Source: Spirochaetales bacterium (GTDB lineage Bacteria; Spirochaetota; Spirochaetia; Treponematales; UBA12059). From it: 64,000 nucleotides of DNA. The stretch spans positions 1-64,000 of the forward strand of contig JAFGJV010000048.1 in assembly GCA_016928955.1 (NCBI GenBank). The letters run 5' to 3'. The notes under the pieces were generated by a model. The model saw nothing but the letters and a program-made list of their open reading frames with translations. It ran no database searches and was not told where the DNA came from. Positions 50,893 to 58,651 of the stretch are shown here, in pieces (position 1 is the stretch's first letter; every line of letters begins with the position of its first letter). The translations under genes and the position numbers were made by a program.

Positions 50893-53112
50893 ATGTCCCG
50901 CTACGACCGCTACTCGGACAGCGCCCTTGGCGTGCTCATCAAGTCGCAGGACATAGCCCTCCGCGCCGAGAGGGAGGAAACCCAGTCCGCGGACCTAGCC
51001 GCCGCCCTGCTCCTGGCAGCCCTCCCCGACATCGTGGCCATAGCCAAGCGCAACCACGCCTATGTGGACGACTCCAAGCTCAAGACCCTGAACGAGCGGA
51101 TAGAGGCGGCCCCCAGGCGCGAGGCCGACGGGCCGGTCAAGATATCGCCAGAGTTCCGCGTCATCCTGGATTCGGCAGAGGCCCTTGCCGGAGACGCCAA
51201 GGTTGAGCCCCTGCACCTGATAGAAGCGGCGTGGCCGGCCATCAAGGACGATATCACGGCCTTCCTGCGCCCGGAAGCGGCGCCCGTGCTCCGCCTGTCG
51301 CCTGACGAGGTCAGCCTCTATGAAACCGGCGAAACCGACCGGGCCGAGGCGGACGCCGCTCGGATACTGGCCCGCTTTGGCCAGGAACTGACGGCGCAGG
51401 ACGCCGAGCACCTGGTATTCGGGCGCGAGAAGGAGATAGACGCCCTGGCGTCGGCCCTGCTCAAATACTGGAAGCCCAATCCCCTCCTGGTGGGCGAGTC
51501 GGGGGTCGGCAAGACCGCCTTGGTGCACGGCCTGGCGCAGAGAATCAAGCTCGGCGCTGTGCCTCACAATTTGAAACGCGCGCGGATTTTCGAGCTCCGG
51601 GTGTCCGAACTCCTGGCCGGCACTACCCTGCACGGCGCCCTTGAGGAAAACGTCAACCAGGTGGTTGAGGCGGCCGAGCTTTTGCCCGACGCGTTTCTGT
51701 TCATTGACGAGTTCCACCAGGTGGTACCCGCCTTTGCCAACAACCCCATATCAGAGATCCTCAAACCGGCCCTGTCGTCCGGCAGGATACGCTGCATAGG
51801 CGCCACGACCAGTTCCGACTACGCCCGCTACCTGGAAAAGGACGCGGCCTTGCTCAGGCGCTTCCAGACCATCCTGGTCAAGGAGCCCGACAAGGCCACC
51901 GTCAGGGCCATCCTGGAGGGCGTTGCCCCGGTCCTGGAGCGTCATTTCTCCCTGGCCATACCTGCCACCCTGTTGGACCGTGCCCTGGAAATTTCGCGGC
52001 GCTACCTGCCCATGCGCCGCTACCCCGACAAGGCCCTGGACACCCTGGACAGGGCTTGCTCCCGGGCGGCATTTTCCGCCGAGCCTGTCCTGACCGAGGC
52101 CCGTCTCATGGACGCTGTCAGGGACATAGCCAACGTGGTGGCCGATCCCGGCCTGGATTCGCATAGCGGCCTGCCCGGACTGGAAGAAGCCATCCGGAGG
52201 GACATCAAGGGACAGGACGACGCCGTGCGCCTGGTGGCGGAGGCCGTCCGCGTATCCAAGATGCGCCTGGGACTCCACGAAGGCAGGCCCGAGGGAGCGT
52301 TCCTGCTTACGGGTCCGACCGGCGTGGGCAAAACGGCCCTGGCCATCAGCCTTGCCCGGGCCCTATCCGGCCGTGAGGACGCCATCTTCCGCATAGACAT
52401 GAGCGAGTTCTCCGACGGACACACCGCGGCAAGGCTCCTGGGAGCCCCGCCGGGCTACGTGGGTTACGACGATTCGCCCCTGTTGTCGCGAGCCGTGGAC
52501 ACCTGTTCCGGCGGCGTGCTCCTCTTGGACGAGCTGGAAAAGGCCCATCCCCAGGTGCACCGCGTGTTCCTCCAGATACTGGACGCTGGCCGCGCCACGG
52601 ACTCATCTGGGCGCGTTCTGTCCTTCTCGTCCATCACCATCGTGGCCACCTGCAACGTTGGCAGCGAGGCGGCTCCTCCGGTTGGCTTTGGCCAGGACGA
52701 ACTGCCCGGCAGGACGGGTGCGCCTTTGGCCGCGCTCAAACGCGCGTTCCCCGTCGAGCTCCTCAATCGTTTCGACGCCATCGTCCCGTTCCGCAGCCTG
52801 GACCACAACGACGCCATGGCCATACTGAAGGACGGCATAGTGGCCAAGGCCAACGCCACGCTCCTGGAAGAGTACGGCGTGGCGCTCGAGCTGTCCGAGG
52901 AAGCCGCGCGCCTGATTTTGGGCGAGGGTTTCTCCCGCGAGTTCGGTGCGCGTCACCTCCAGCGGGCGTACCGCTCCCTTGTTGCAACTCCCCTGTCGCG
53001 CGCCATCGCGGGTTTGGCCGGTGCGGGCACGATAGACGTTGTGGTCGAGGGAGGCGCTCTGTGCTTCCGGCCTCGAACCAGCCCTGGCTCTGATACCGTT
53101 GGCGACGCCTGA
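50893..53112 (+). CDS. clpA: ClpA-like AAA+ unfoldase
   Basis: 739 residues with an N-terminal helical domain and two AAA+ modules. Module one: Walker A GESGVGKTALVHG (about 201) and Walker B FLFIDEFHQV. Module two: GPTGVGKTALAI (about 473), LLLDELEKAHPQVH, and sensor region ELLNRFD. There is no ClpB/ClpC-type middle coiled coil, so ClpA is the best match. A VGF tripeptide in PPVGFGQDE lies where the ClpP-docking loop is found in ClpA/ClpC/ClpX, suggesting it serves ClpP. GGAGG at 50881-50885 sets ATG 50893. Confidence 0.87.
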   Translation: MSRYDRYSDSALGVLIKSQDIALRAEREETQSADLAAALLLAALPDIVAIAKRNHAYVDDSKLKTLNERIEAAPRREADGPVKISPEFRVILDSAEALAGDAKVEPLHLIEAAWPAIKDDITAFLRPEAAPVLRLSPDEVSLYETGETDRAEADAARILARFGQELTAQDAEHLVFGREKEIDALASALLKYWKPNPLLVGESGVGKTALVHGLAQRIKLGAVPHNLKRARIFELRVSELLAGTTLHGALEENVNQVVEAAELLPDAFLFIDEFHQVVPAFANNPISEILKPALSSGRIRCIGATTSSDYARYLEKDAALLRRFQTILVKEPDKATVRAILEGVAPVLERHFSLAIPATLLDRALEISRRYLPMRRYPDKALDTLDRACSRAAFSAEPVLTEARLMDAVRDIANVVADPGLDSHSGLPGLEEAIRRDIKGQDDAVRLVAEAVRVSKMRLGLHEGRPEGAFLLTGPTGVGKTALAISLARALSGREDAIFRIDMSEFSDGHTAARLLGAPPGYVGYDDSPLLSRAVDTCSGGVLLLDELEKAHPQVHRVFLQILDAGRATDSSGRVLSFSSITIVATCNVGSEAAPPVGFGQDELPGRTGAPLAALKRAFPVELLNRFDAIVPFRSLDHNDAMAILKDGIVAKANATLLEEYGVALELSEEAARLILGEGFSREFGARHLQRAYRSLVATPLSRAIAGLAGAGTIDVVVEGGALCFRPRTSPGSDTVGDA

Positions 53113-53162
53113 GCCCGAGTCCCGTACGCGGTCCCGTCTGGCGGCCTGTGCGTTTTCCCTGA

Positions 53163-53191
53163 TTGCCTAAGGCCCTCGGCGGCCGTATACT
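53163..53191 (+). promoter_or_regulatory. Putative leaderless promoter of the E2-like gene
   Basis: TTGCCT (53163-53168), 17 bases, TATACT (53186-53191), six bases, ATG 53198. Confidence 0.5.
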
Positions 53192-53197
53192 TCCAGA

Positions 53198-54061
53198 ATG
53201 TTGTTCCGCGACAGGCCGGACGGCGTCCGCGTCAGGCATGACACCCACATGTCCGCCATGCTCCCCTACGTGATGCGCTCGCGCTCGTCGGCCACCGTGT
53301 ACTTTTCCCGGAACGTGGACGTTGAAGCCGCCCTGTCCTACATACACAGAATGAACGCCGAGCAACCGGGCGCCCGCTACAGCCTGTTCGGCATACTGCT
53401 TTCCGCCGCGGTGCGCGTGTTCGCCCTCAAGCCCAGGCTCAACCGCTTCGTGTCGCGGCGCGGGGTGTACCAGCGCAGCGAACTGTGCTTCTCCTTCATC
53501 GTCAAGCAGTCGCTCACGGAGGAGGCACCCGAGCGCTCGGCCAAGGTCTGGTTCGAGCCGGAGGACACCCTGTCCACCGTGATTGCCAAGACGAACCAGG
53601 CCATTGATTCCATCCGGTCCATAGACCAGACGCCCGACGAGAAGGAGATGAGCTTTGTCGGTTCCATCCCCGGCATGCGCGCCTTCTCCACATTCATCTT
53701 CCGTTTGCTCGACTCGTGGAACATAGCCCCGCGCGGCATGATCAAGTCCGACCCCCTGTACGCGTCGGCGTACTTTGCCAACCTGGGCAGCATAGGCCTG
53801 GAAACGCCCTACCACCACCTGTACGAATGGGGCACGGCCAGCCTGTTCGTGGCCATGGGCACCATCACCCGAGGCGGCAACGGCAGGCGCCAGGTCAACA
53901 TAAAAATATCCCTGGACGAACGCATAGCCGACGGCATCTACTTCGCGCACGCGGCCGGCCTCATGGCCAGGTTCATGAGAAAGCCGGAGGAACTGGAAAT
54001 GCCGCTGGACGACATGAAACGGGGCGGGATTCTGGACACGGAGCCCGCCGGAGCCGAATGA
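53198..54061 (+). CDS. Acyltransferase-fold protein (2-oxoacid dehydrogenase E2/CAT-like) lacking the catalytic His
   Basis: 287 residues of the chloramphenicol-acetyltransferase-like fold, without lipoyl or peripheral-subunit-binding domains. RYSLFGILLSAAVRVFALKPRLNRFV and SAYFANLGSIGLETPYHHLYEWGTASLFVAMG are typical of stand-alone E2-like proteins. The C-terminal active-site motif, normally DHRxxDG, reads DERIADG, so the catalytic His is replaced by Glu. Transferase activity is therefore doubtful; a binding, regulatory or structural role is possible. No E1, E3 or lipoylation genes are nearby. Confidence 0.78.
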   Translation: MLFRDRPDGVRVRHDTHMSAMLPYVMRSRSSATVYFSRNVDVEAALSYIHRMNAEQPGARYSLFGILLSAAVRVFALKPRLNRFVSRRGVYQRSELCFSFIVKQSLTEEAPERSAKVWFEPEDTLSTVIAKTNQAIDSIRSIDQTPDEKEMSFVGSIPGMRAFSTFIFRLLDSWNIAPRGMIKSDPLYASAYFANLGSIGLETPYHHLYEWGTASLFVAMGTITRGGNGRRQVNIKISLDERIADGIYFAHAAGLMARFMRKPEELEMPLDDMKRGGILDTEPAGAE

Positions 54062-54127
54062 CATCCGTGTCGGCCCGTGCCCGCCCCCGATCTTTGGCAA
54101 GACTGCCGCCGCGATTGAGGAGGAGCC

Positions 54128-54658
54128 ATGGACAAGCATATCGTTGAGGAAGTGCCAGAATTTTACAGGATCATTACCCTGGAACCCTTCCGCAAAACGG
54201 AAGGCGTGCGCTTTGACCTTGTGCCCATGGACCTGCTGCCCCGGATAGACGGCATAGACAGGGTCATCCACGATAAAGACGCCCTGTCCCCAGGCCCCGT
54301 TGGCGGCGTGGAGCGCCCCTGGTACCTGCACCAGTCCCAGGAGGATAACCTGATAGTCCTCCACGGCGTCAGGACCGTGGACATATACACGCTGAAACAC
54401 CGCAGGGTGGAAACCTTCGTGGTGGAGCCTGAACGCGTGCTTAAAAACGGCACACTTGTCTACGATGGCCCCGCCATGCTGGTGTGGCCCTGCAACGTGT
54501 TCCACCGCATACGCTCGGGCGAGCGCGGGTCCGCGTCGCTCAATTTTGCCGTGCGCCATCCCGGCTTTGACATCCGCACGAATTTCAGCGTGTACAGGCT
54601 GGACACGGACACGGGAGACTATTCGGTGATCCGCGCTGGCCACCTGGACCAGAACTGA
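54128..54658 (+). CDS. Cupin-like hypothetical protein
   Basis: 176 residues. The middle has a jelly-roll pattern (WYLHQSQEDNLIVLHGVRTVDIYTL, then PAMLVWPCNVFHRIRSGERGSASLNFAVRHPGFD), consistent with a single cupin domain. The first-motif metal ligands are only partly present (one His, one Gln/Glu pair); a His follows in NVFHRI. No pathway can be assigned. GAGGAGGAG precedes the ATG. Confidence 0.6.
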   Translation: MDKHIVEEVPEFYRIITLEPFRKTEGVRFDLVPMDLLPRIDGIDRVIHDKDALSPGPVGGVERPWYLHQSQEDNLIVLHGVRTVDIYTLKHRRVETFVVEPERVLKNGTLVYDGPAMLVWPCNVFHRIRSGERGSASLNFAVRHPGFDIRTNFSVYRLDTDTGDYSVIRAGHLDQN

Positions 54659-54675
54659 GAGCTCGCTGATTGCCG

Positions 54676-54698
54676 CCCCCGGGCAAGGCGCCCGGGGG
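54676..54698. terminator. GC hairpin between convergent genes
   Basis: CCCCCGGGC pairs with GCCCGGGGG over a 5-base loop between the cupin gene and the protease gene. No U-tract in either direction. Confidence 0.5.
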
Positions 54699-54721
54699 AC
54701 AAAACGTTCAGGCGACAGTCC

Positions 54722-56110
54722 TCAGAACGCGCTGACGTTCAGCCTTCCACCCGTCAGGCATTTGCCAGAGAGCGAGGCCGTGGGAACGACGGCAGCCAGT
54801 ATGGCCGCCTTGATCTGCGCGGCTGTTGCCTCAGGATGCGTGGCCGCGTACAGGGCAACGCCGCCGGTCACGTGCGGCGTGGCCATGGACGTGCCGGAAT
54901 ACGACGCGTAGCTGGACGAGCGGCCGTTCTTACTTGGCACAGTGGAATACACGGCCGAGCCTGGCGCGCCCAGGTCCACGCGGGTGGCGCCGTAGTTCGA
55001 GTAGCTGGCCAGGAGGCCGGCGGAGTCTATGGCCGCCACGGATATGATGTTGGCGTTCGGGTAGCCGGCAGGATAGCTGATGGTGGCGTCTATGTTGAGG
55101 CTCTCGTTGCCGGCGGCCGCCACGAACAGGATGTCAGCGGCGTTGGCGCGCTCGATGGCGTCCTGCAGGAGTTGCGAGAAGGCCCCCCCGCCCCAGGAAT
55201 TGTTGGTGGCCGGCAAGCGCAGTCCGTGCCGCAGCTTAAGGTCGGTAAGGTAGTCAACGGCCCTGATGGCGTTCTCGGTGGTGCCGCCTGTTGAGCCGAG
55301 GAACTTGGCCGTGATGATGCGCACGTTCCAGGCTACGCCTGCCACGCCGATACCGTTCCCGCCGATGGCGCCGATGGTGCCGGACACGTGCGTGCCGTGG
55401 TCGTCGGAGCCGCCGTCATAGGTGCTGTTGTTGTTCGCGGCAAAATCCCAGCCGTGGATGTCGTCCACATAGCCGTTTCCGTCGTTGTCGACGCCGTCCA
55501 CGGGATCGTAGGGGTTGGTCCATATCTGCCCCGCCAGGTCCGTGTGGCTGTACATGGCGCCTTCGTCGATCACGCCGATGTGTATCGTCGTCGATCCGGT
55601 GTTGCCCCTGGCCCAGGCCTCGCCAGCCTGGCTTCCGTACTGGTTGGCCGGGGTGGTGGCGTCGCCATACATACCCCACAGCTGGCCGGACGTGTAATAA
55701 GGGTCGTTGGATACGGCGGCGTGCTTGTATACGTAATTCGGCTCGACGATCTCGATTCCAGGCTGGCCCCTGAGCTTGCCAAGCGCCTCAACCACGGACA
55801 GCCGCGTCCGCACCACGTAGAAGCCTTCGTTTTGTCCTAGGCGTTCCATGGCCATGGTCTGGACGGAACGCTGTACAGACGCATAGGCAGCCCCCAAGGC
55901 CCGCCCCCGGGCTTCCGGAGTGGACCCCGGAGCGAATTTGACCAAAAGCTCGCCGGCCACGCAGTCTCCTTCTGGAAGGCTCTCCACGACAAGCCGGACA
56001 TCGGCGTCCGCAGTCGCTTCCGGAATGGCTCCGGGGGCGAGCACGGCGTTGTCGCACGACACGACCGTCACGAACGTGATGAGGATCAGCGCGTACACGA
56101 TTTTCTTCAT
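54722..56110 (-). CDS. Subtilisin-like (S8) protease lipoprotein
   Basis: 462 residues. The lipoprotein signal ends in VVSC. An inhibitor-I9-like propeptide region (GELLVKFAPGSTPEARG to PGIEIVEPNYVY) precedes the catalytic domain. The triad is visible: Asp in GVIDEGAMYSHTDL (unusually D-E-G rather than D-T/S-G), His in DDHGTHVSGTIG, and Ser in SGTSMATPHVTGG, with the oxyanion Asn in NNSWGGGA. DPVDGVDNDGNGYVDD is a likely calcium site. It should act outside the inner membrane. Confidence 0.92.
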   Translation of the reverse strand: MKKIVYALILITFVTVVSCDNAVLAPGAIPEATADADVRLVVESLPEGDCVAGELLVKFAPGSTPEARGRALGAAYASVQRSVQTMAMERLGQNEGFYVVRTRLSVVEALGKLRGQPGIEIVEPNYVYKHAAVSNDPYYTSGQLWGMYGDATTPANQYGSQAGEAWARGNTGSTTIHIGVIDEGAMYSHTDLAGQIWTNPYDPVDGVDNDGNGYVDDIHGWDFAANNNSTYDGGSDDHGTHVSGTIGAIGGNGIGVAGVAWNVRIITAKFLGSTGGTTENAIRAVDYLTDLKLRHGLRLPATNNSWGGGAFSQLLQDAIERANAADILFVAAAGNESLNIDATISYPAGYPNANIISVAAIDSAGLLASYSNYGATRVDLGAPGSAVYSTVPSKNGRSSSYASYSGTSMATPHVTGGVALYAATHPEATAAQIKAAILAAVVPTASLSGKCLTGGRLNVSAF

Positions 56111-56218
56111 GGCATCCCTCTACACAGGTTGGCTTGCGCGGCAACCAGGGCCGCGCGTATTCAGTAAGCCATACCTCTGCAGAGCGGAAGGAGTTGCGGG
56201 ATTTCCCGCCGAATGAAA

Positions 56219-56255
56219 ATTATATAACAGAATTGGCGGACTGGGACCGTCCCAG
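56219..56255 (-). promoter_or_regulatory. Candidate promoter/operator of the protease gene
   Basis: On the minus strand, a consensus TATAAT (56219-56224) lies downstream of a perfect palindrome, CTGGGAC-G-GTCCCAG (56241-56255), which occupies the -35 region. A GCGGG-AAAT-CCCGC hairpin follows in the leader. The -35 itself is not recognisable, so activator control is possible. Confidence 0.4.
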
Positions 56256-56265
56256 GTGCGCCATA

Positions 56266-56589
56266 CTACATCATGGCAAAGGCCAGGGCGACGAGGGCGG
56301 CGCCGAGCGCCACAACGGCTACAATCCACATGAACACGGGTACGGGCGGCGCGGGCTCCTTGGGCGCCCGTATCTCCGGCGTCGCGAAGGAACCGGGGGC
56401 GTTGAAATCACCCGAGTGCCCGCACACGGGGCACCCGGTCCTGAAACGCTCGGGGTCGCCTGAGAACCCGCACTTCGGGCACAGCACGGACGTGAATATG
56501 CGCCCGCAGTCTGGGCAGACCTTTGTGTCCCTGCCCACCTCGGCCCCGCAGTGCTGGCAGTAATAACGGGGCTGGTTCCTGGCTTTCAG
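56266..56589 (-). CDS. Double zinc-ribbon membrane protein, probable CTG start
   Basis: 107 residues from the proposed start. Four CxxC pairs (YYCQHCGAE, VCPDCGRI, LCPKCGFS, GCPVCGHS) form two zinc ribbons, followed by a Pro-rich linker and one C-terminal membrane helix (FMWIVAVVALGAALVALAF). No ATG, GTG or TTG lies between the upstream gene's stop and the first CxxC. CTG at 56589 overlaps the fmdB-like stop as CTGA and has AGGA upstream, mirroring the ATGA/GTGA overlaps elsewhere. The only in-frame ATG (56793) lies deep inside the upstream gene. Confidence 0.65.
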   Translation of the reverse strand: MKARNQPRYYCQHCGAEVGRDTKVCPDCGRIFTSVLCPKCGFSGDPERFRTGCPVCGHSGDFNAPGSFATPEIRAPKEPAPPVPVFMWIVAVVALGAALVALAFAMM

Positions 56590-56885
56590 GCGCTTTCCTT
56601 TGCCTTTGCCGCGTCCTTTGCAGCGGTGCCGCCAGAAGACGTATCGGCAGGGGGCGCCGCGGGACTTGACGGAGCCTTTGTGTCCTTGCCTGCGGCGCTG
56701 TTTTTGCCCTTGGAATCGTTCACGTAGAATCCGGACCCCTTGAAGATGACCCCTGAGCCGCCGAATATCAGGCGCCGGACTTCCTTCCCGCACTCCGGGC
56801 AGGTTTTTATGGGCTCGTCGGACATGTTCTGAAATACCTCAAAGCTGTGTCCGCAGGAACGGCACTCGTATTCATAGGTAGGCAT
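56586..56885 (-). CDS. FmdB-family zinc-ribbon protein
   Basis: 99 residues. MPTYEYECRSCGHSFEVFQ with a second CxxC (TCPECGKE) and GGSGVIFKGSGFYVND define the FmdB/CxxC_CxxC_SSSS family of putative regulatory proteins, named after a gene near formylmethanofuran dehydrogenase; function is unknown. A Lys/Ala/Ser-rich tail completes it. GAGG lies five bases before the ATG. It overlaps the downstream zinc-ribbon gene by 4 bases. Confidence 0.87.
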   Translation of the reverse strand: MPTYEYECRSCGHSFEVFQNMSDEPIKTCPECGKEVRRLIFGGSGVIFKGSGFYVNDSKGKNSAAGKDTKAPSSPAAPPADTSSGGTAAKDAAKAKESA

Positions 56886-57112
56886 ATCCACCTCGCGCTG
56901 CGTTCGTATGTGATGTTTGCTCGGTCGTACGGGCGATCATCCATGACCGGAGGGCTCAAGGCCCGCCTATCCGGGAATCACGACCAATATAACGAAAAGC
57001 CAGGCGTTTCGTAAAGGCCGCCCGCTGGCCCTGGCTGCCTTGAATCCTTTTGACGGCGGCCGTCCCGGCGCGCACCACCGCGCTACATTTTTCTTCAAAA
57101 CAAACGGTACAC

Positions 57113-57141
57113 TTGCCCGTGCGCCCCGCATGCGCTAGTCT
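57113..57141 (+). promoter_or_regulatory. Candidate promoter upstream of a short leader ORF
   Basis: TTGCCC (57113-57118), 17 bases, TAGTCT (57136-57141). Part of the 874-base stretch 56886-57759, which otherwise holds only the two doubtful small ORFs listed here, a CCCGCC-AGC-GGCGGG hairpin (57436-57450) and a TCGAAAC/GTTTCGA inverted repeat near 57360-57382. Confidence 0.4.
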
Positions 57142-57195
57142 CCAAAGCGAGCCAGGCCGCATGGCCGGCGCAGCACAGCCTGCAAGGAGGTCCGC

Positions 57196-57261
57196 ATGAT
57201 CAACTATTCGTACCGGTCGGCCGGATGCCTGGCTGTCTGTCGCGGGCTCTCCCGCTTCTGA
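57196..57261 (+). CDS. Possible 21-residue leader peptide
   Basis: A 22-codon frame (start MINYSYRSAG, end GLSRF) follows a perfect AAGGAGGT (57184-57191) at ideal spacing and a promoter-like element 50 bases upstream. Such a strong ribosome site on so short a frame is typical of regulatory leader peptides. It contains two Cys and three Arg. No downstream attenuator could be drawn convincingly. Confidence 0.4.
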   Translation: MINYSYRSAGCLAVCRGLSRF

Positions 57262-57459
57262 CCGCCTCCCGCTTACCGTACACCCCTCCATTACTATGAG
57301 CGCCCGTTCGCGGATCTAGGTCCGGTCGGGCATCCACCGTGCGCGCCGGCATACAGCGCCTCGAAACGCTTACCGTGTTTCGATCGTCTGCCAGAGCCGG
57401 GCGCCAGGACAGGGCGGCCAGCTGCCGTCCGGAAACCCGCCAGCGGCGGGGAGCATTCT

Positions 57460-57702
57460 ATGCGTATATCGATACACTGCGGAGGACAGGCTCGTATGGC
57501 CGACACAGGAGCGGCCATAGCCTGGGAACAATTCTACCAAGGGGTATTCGCCGCGCTCGGAGCGCGGGCGACCCTTGTCATGGCCGGTGCCCAGTCGGGG
57601 CCGGCAGGCGCGCGCGGCACGCATGAAGCCGGCGCGCCGGACGGAAGGCACGGCGGCGCCCAGGGCGTTCACGCGGGGCGCCGCCTCGGCAAAGCGGCAT
57701 GA
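57460..57702 (+). CDS. Doubtful small hypothetical protein
   Basis: 80 codons with GGGGAG six bases before the ATG. The first 45 residues are plausible (AIAWEQFYQGVFAALGARATLVMAG), but the C-terminal half is low-complexity Gly/Ala/Arg/His. No family was recognised. It may be spurious or a degraded remnant. Confidence 0.25.
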   Translation: MRISIHCGGQARMADTGAAIAWEQFYQGVFAALGARATLVMAGAQSGPAGARGTHEAGAPDGRHGGAQGVHAGRRLGKAA

Positions 57703-57724
57703 ACGGTCAGGCAACCGGTCAAGG

Positions 57725-57753
57725 TTGACCTGGATACCGGCGCGGTTTAGGCT
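57725..57753 (+). promoter_or_regulatory. Putative leaderless promoter of the metallopeptidase gene
   Basis: TTGACC (57725-57730), 17 bases, TAGGCT (57748-57753), six bases, ATG 57760. Confidence 0.5.
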
Positions 57754-57759
57754 GTGAGC

Positions 57760-58590
57760 ATGAAATGGGAAAACGGTCGCAGAAGCGACAATGTTGAAGA
57801 CCGGCGCTCTTCCCGGGGAACCGTCGGCAAGGTGGCCGGCGGCGCCATAGTCGTCGCCATACTGGCCTTCGTACTGACGGGCGACCCGAGCGCCCTCCTG
57901 AACGGCCTCCTGGGCGGCTCGGGAGGCGTGGAAACCACCCAGGAAGCATCCAGCCCCGAGCAGGACCGCCTTGCGGACATGTGCTCGGTGGTGCTGGCGG
58001 ACACGGAGGACACCTGGCACAGGCTGTTCGCCGCCATGGGCCTGACCTACGAGGAGCCGGGTCTGGTCATATACTCGGGCTACACAGAGTCGGCGTGCGG
58101 CGCGGCCGACTCGTCCACCGGGCCGTTCTACTGCTCGGGCGACAAAAAGGTGTACATAGACCTGGTGTTCTACCGGGAGCTGGAATCTCGCTTTGGGGCT
58201 CCGGGCGATTTTGCCCAGGCATACGTGATAGCCCACGAGGTGGGACACCACGTGCAGAAGCTCCTTGGAGACCTGGACAAGGTGCACCGCCTGATGGCCT
58301 CAAGCTCCCAGGAAGAAGCCAACGAGCTGTCGGTACGGCTCGAGCTTCAGGCTGATTTCTACGCCGGTATATGGGCGCACTACGCGGACAAGTCCAGGGG
58401 GCTGCTGGAGCGCGGCGATCTTGAGGAGGCGCTCGGAGCCGCGGCCGCCGTGGGCGACGACAGCATCCAGAAGCGCTCGCAGGGCTACGTGGAGCCTGAT
58501 ACCTTTACCCACGGGACCAGCGCCCAGCGCCTGGCCGCCTTCAAGCTGGGCTACGAAACAGGCGACCCAAGCGCCCTGACCTTGTTCTGA
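57760..58590 (+). CDS. YpfJ-family putative zinc metallopeptidase
   Basis: 276 residues. The N-terminus MKWENGRRSDNVEDRR and one membrane helix (GGAIVVAILAFVLTGD) are typical of the neutral zinc metallopeptidase (YpfJ/KPN_02809) family. GPFYCSGDKKVYIDLVFYRELESRFGAPGDFAQAYVIAHEVGHHVQ holds the HExxH zinc site, ELQADFYAGIWAH the third ligand region, and a closing FTHGTSAQR is conserved. Proteolysis has not been proven for the family. ATG 57760 is preferred over GTG 57754 because of the promoter spacing. Confidence 0.9.
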   Translation: MKWENGRRSDNVEDRRSSRGTVGKVAGGAIVVAILAFVLTGDPSALLNGLLGGSGGVETTQEASSPEQDRLADMCSVVLADTEDTWHRLFAAMGLTYEEPGLVIYSGYTESACGAADSSTGPFYCSGDKKVYIDLVFYRELESRFGAPGDFAQAYVIAHEVGHHVQKLLGDLDKVHRLMASSSQEEANELSVRLELQADFYAGIWAHYADKSRGLLERGDLEEALGAAAAVGDDSIQKRSQGYVEPDTFTHGTSAQRLAAFKLGYETGDPSALTLF

Positions 58591-58651
58591 GCGCGCCGGT
58601 CACGGCGGGCGGCCGAGCGCTCAGGCCGTCCGCCGCACGCGCGTCGTCGCT

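Noticed and set aside
52763..54643. 626-codon minus-strand frame spanning the ends of three plus-strand genes
   Set aside because: It crosses an intergenic promoter and several supported genes and shows no family motifs; an artefact of high GC.
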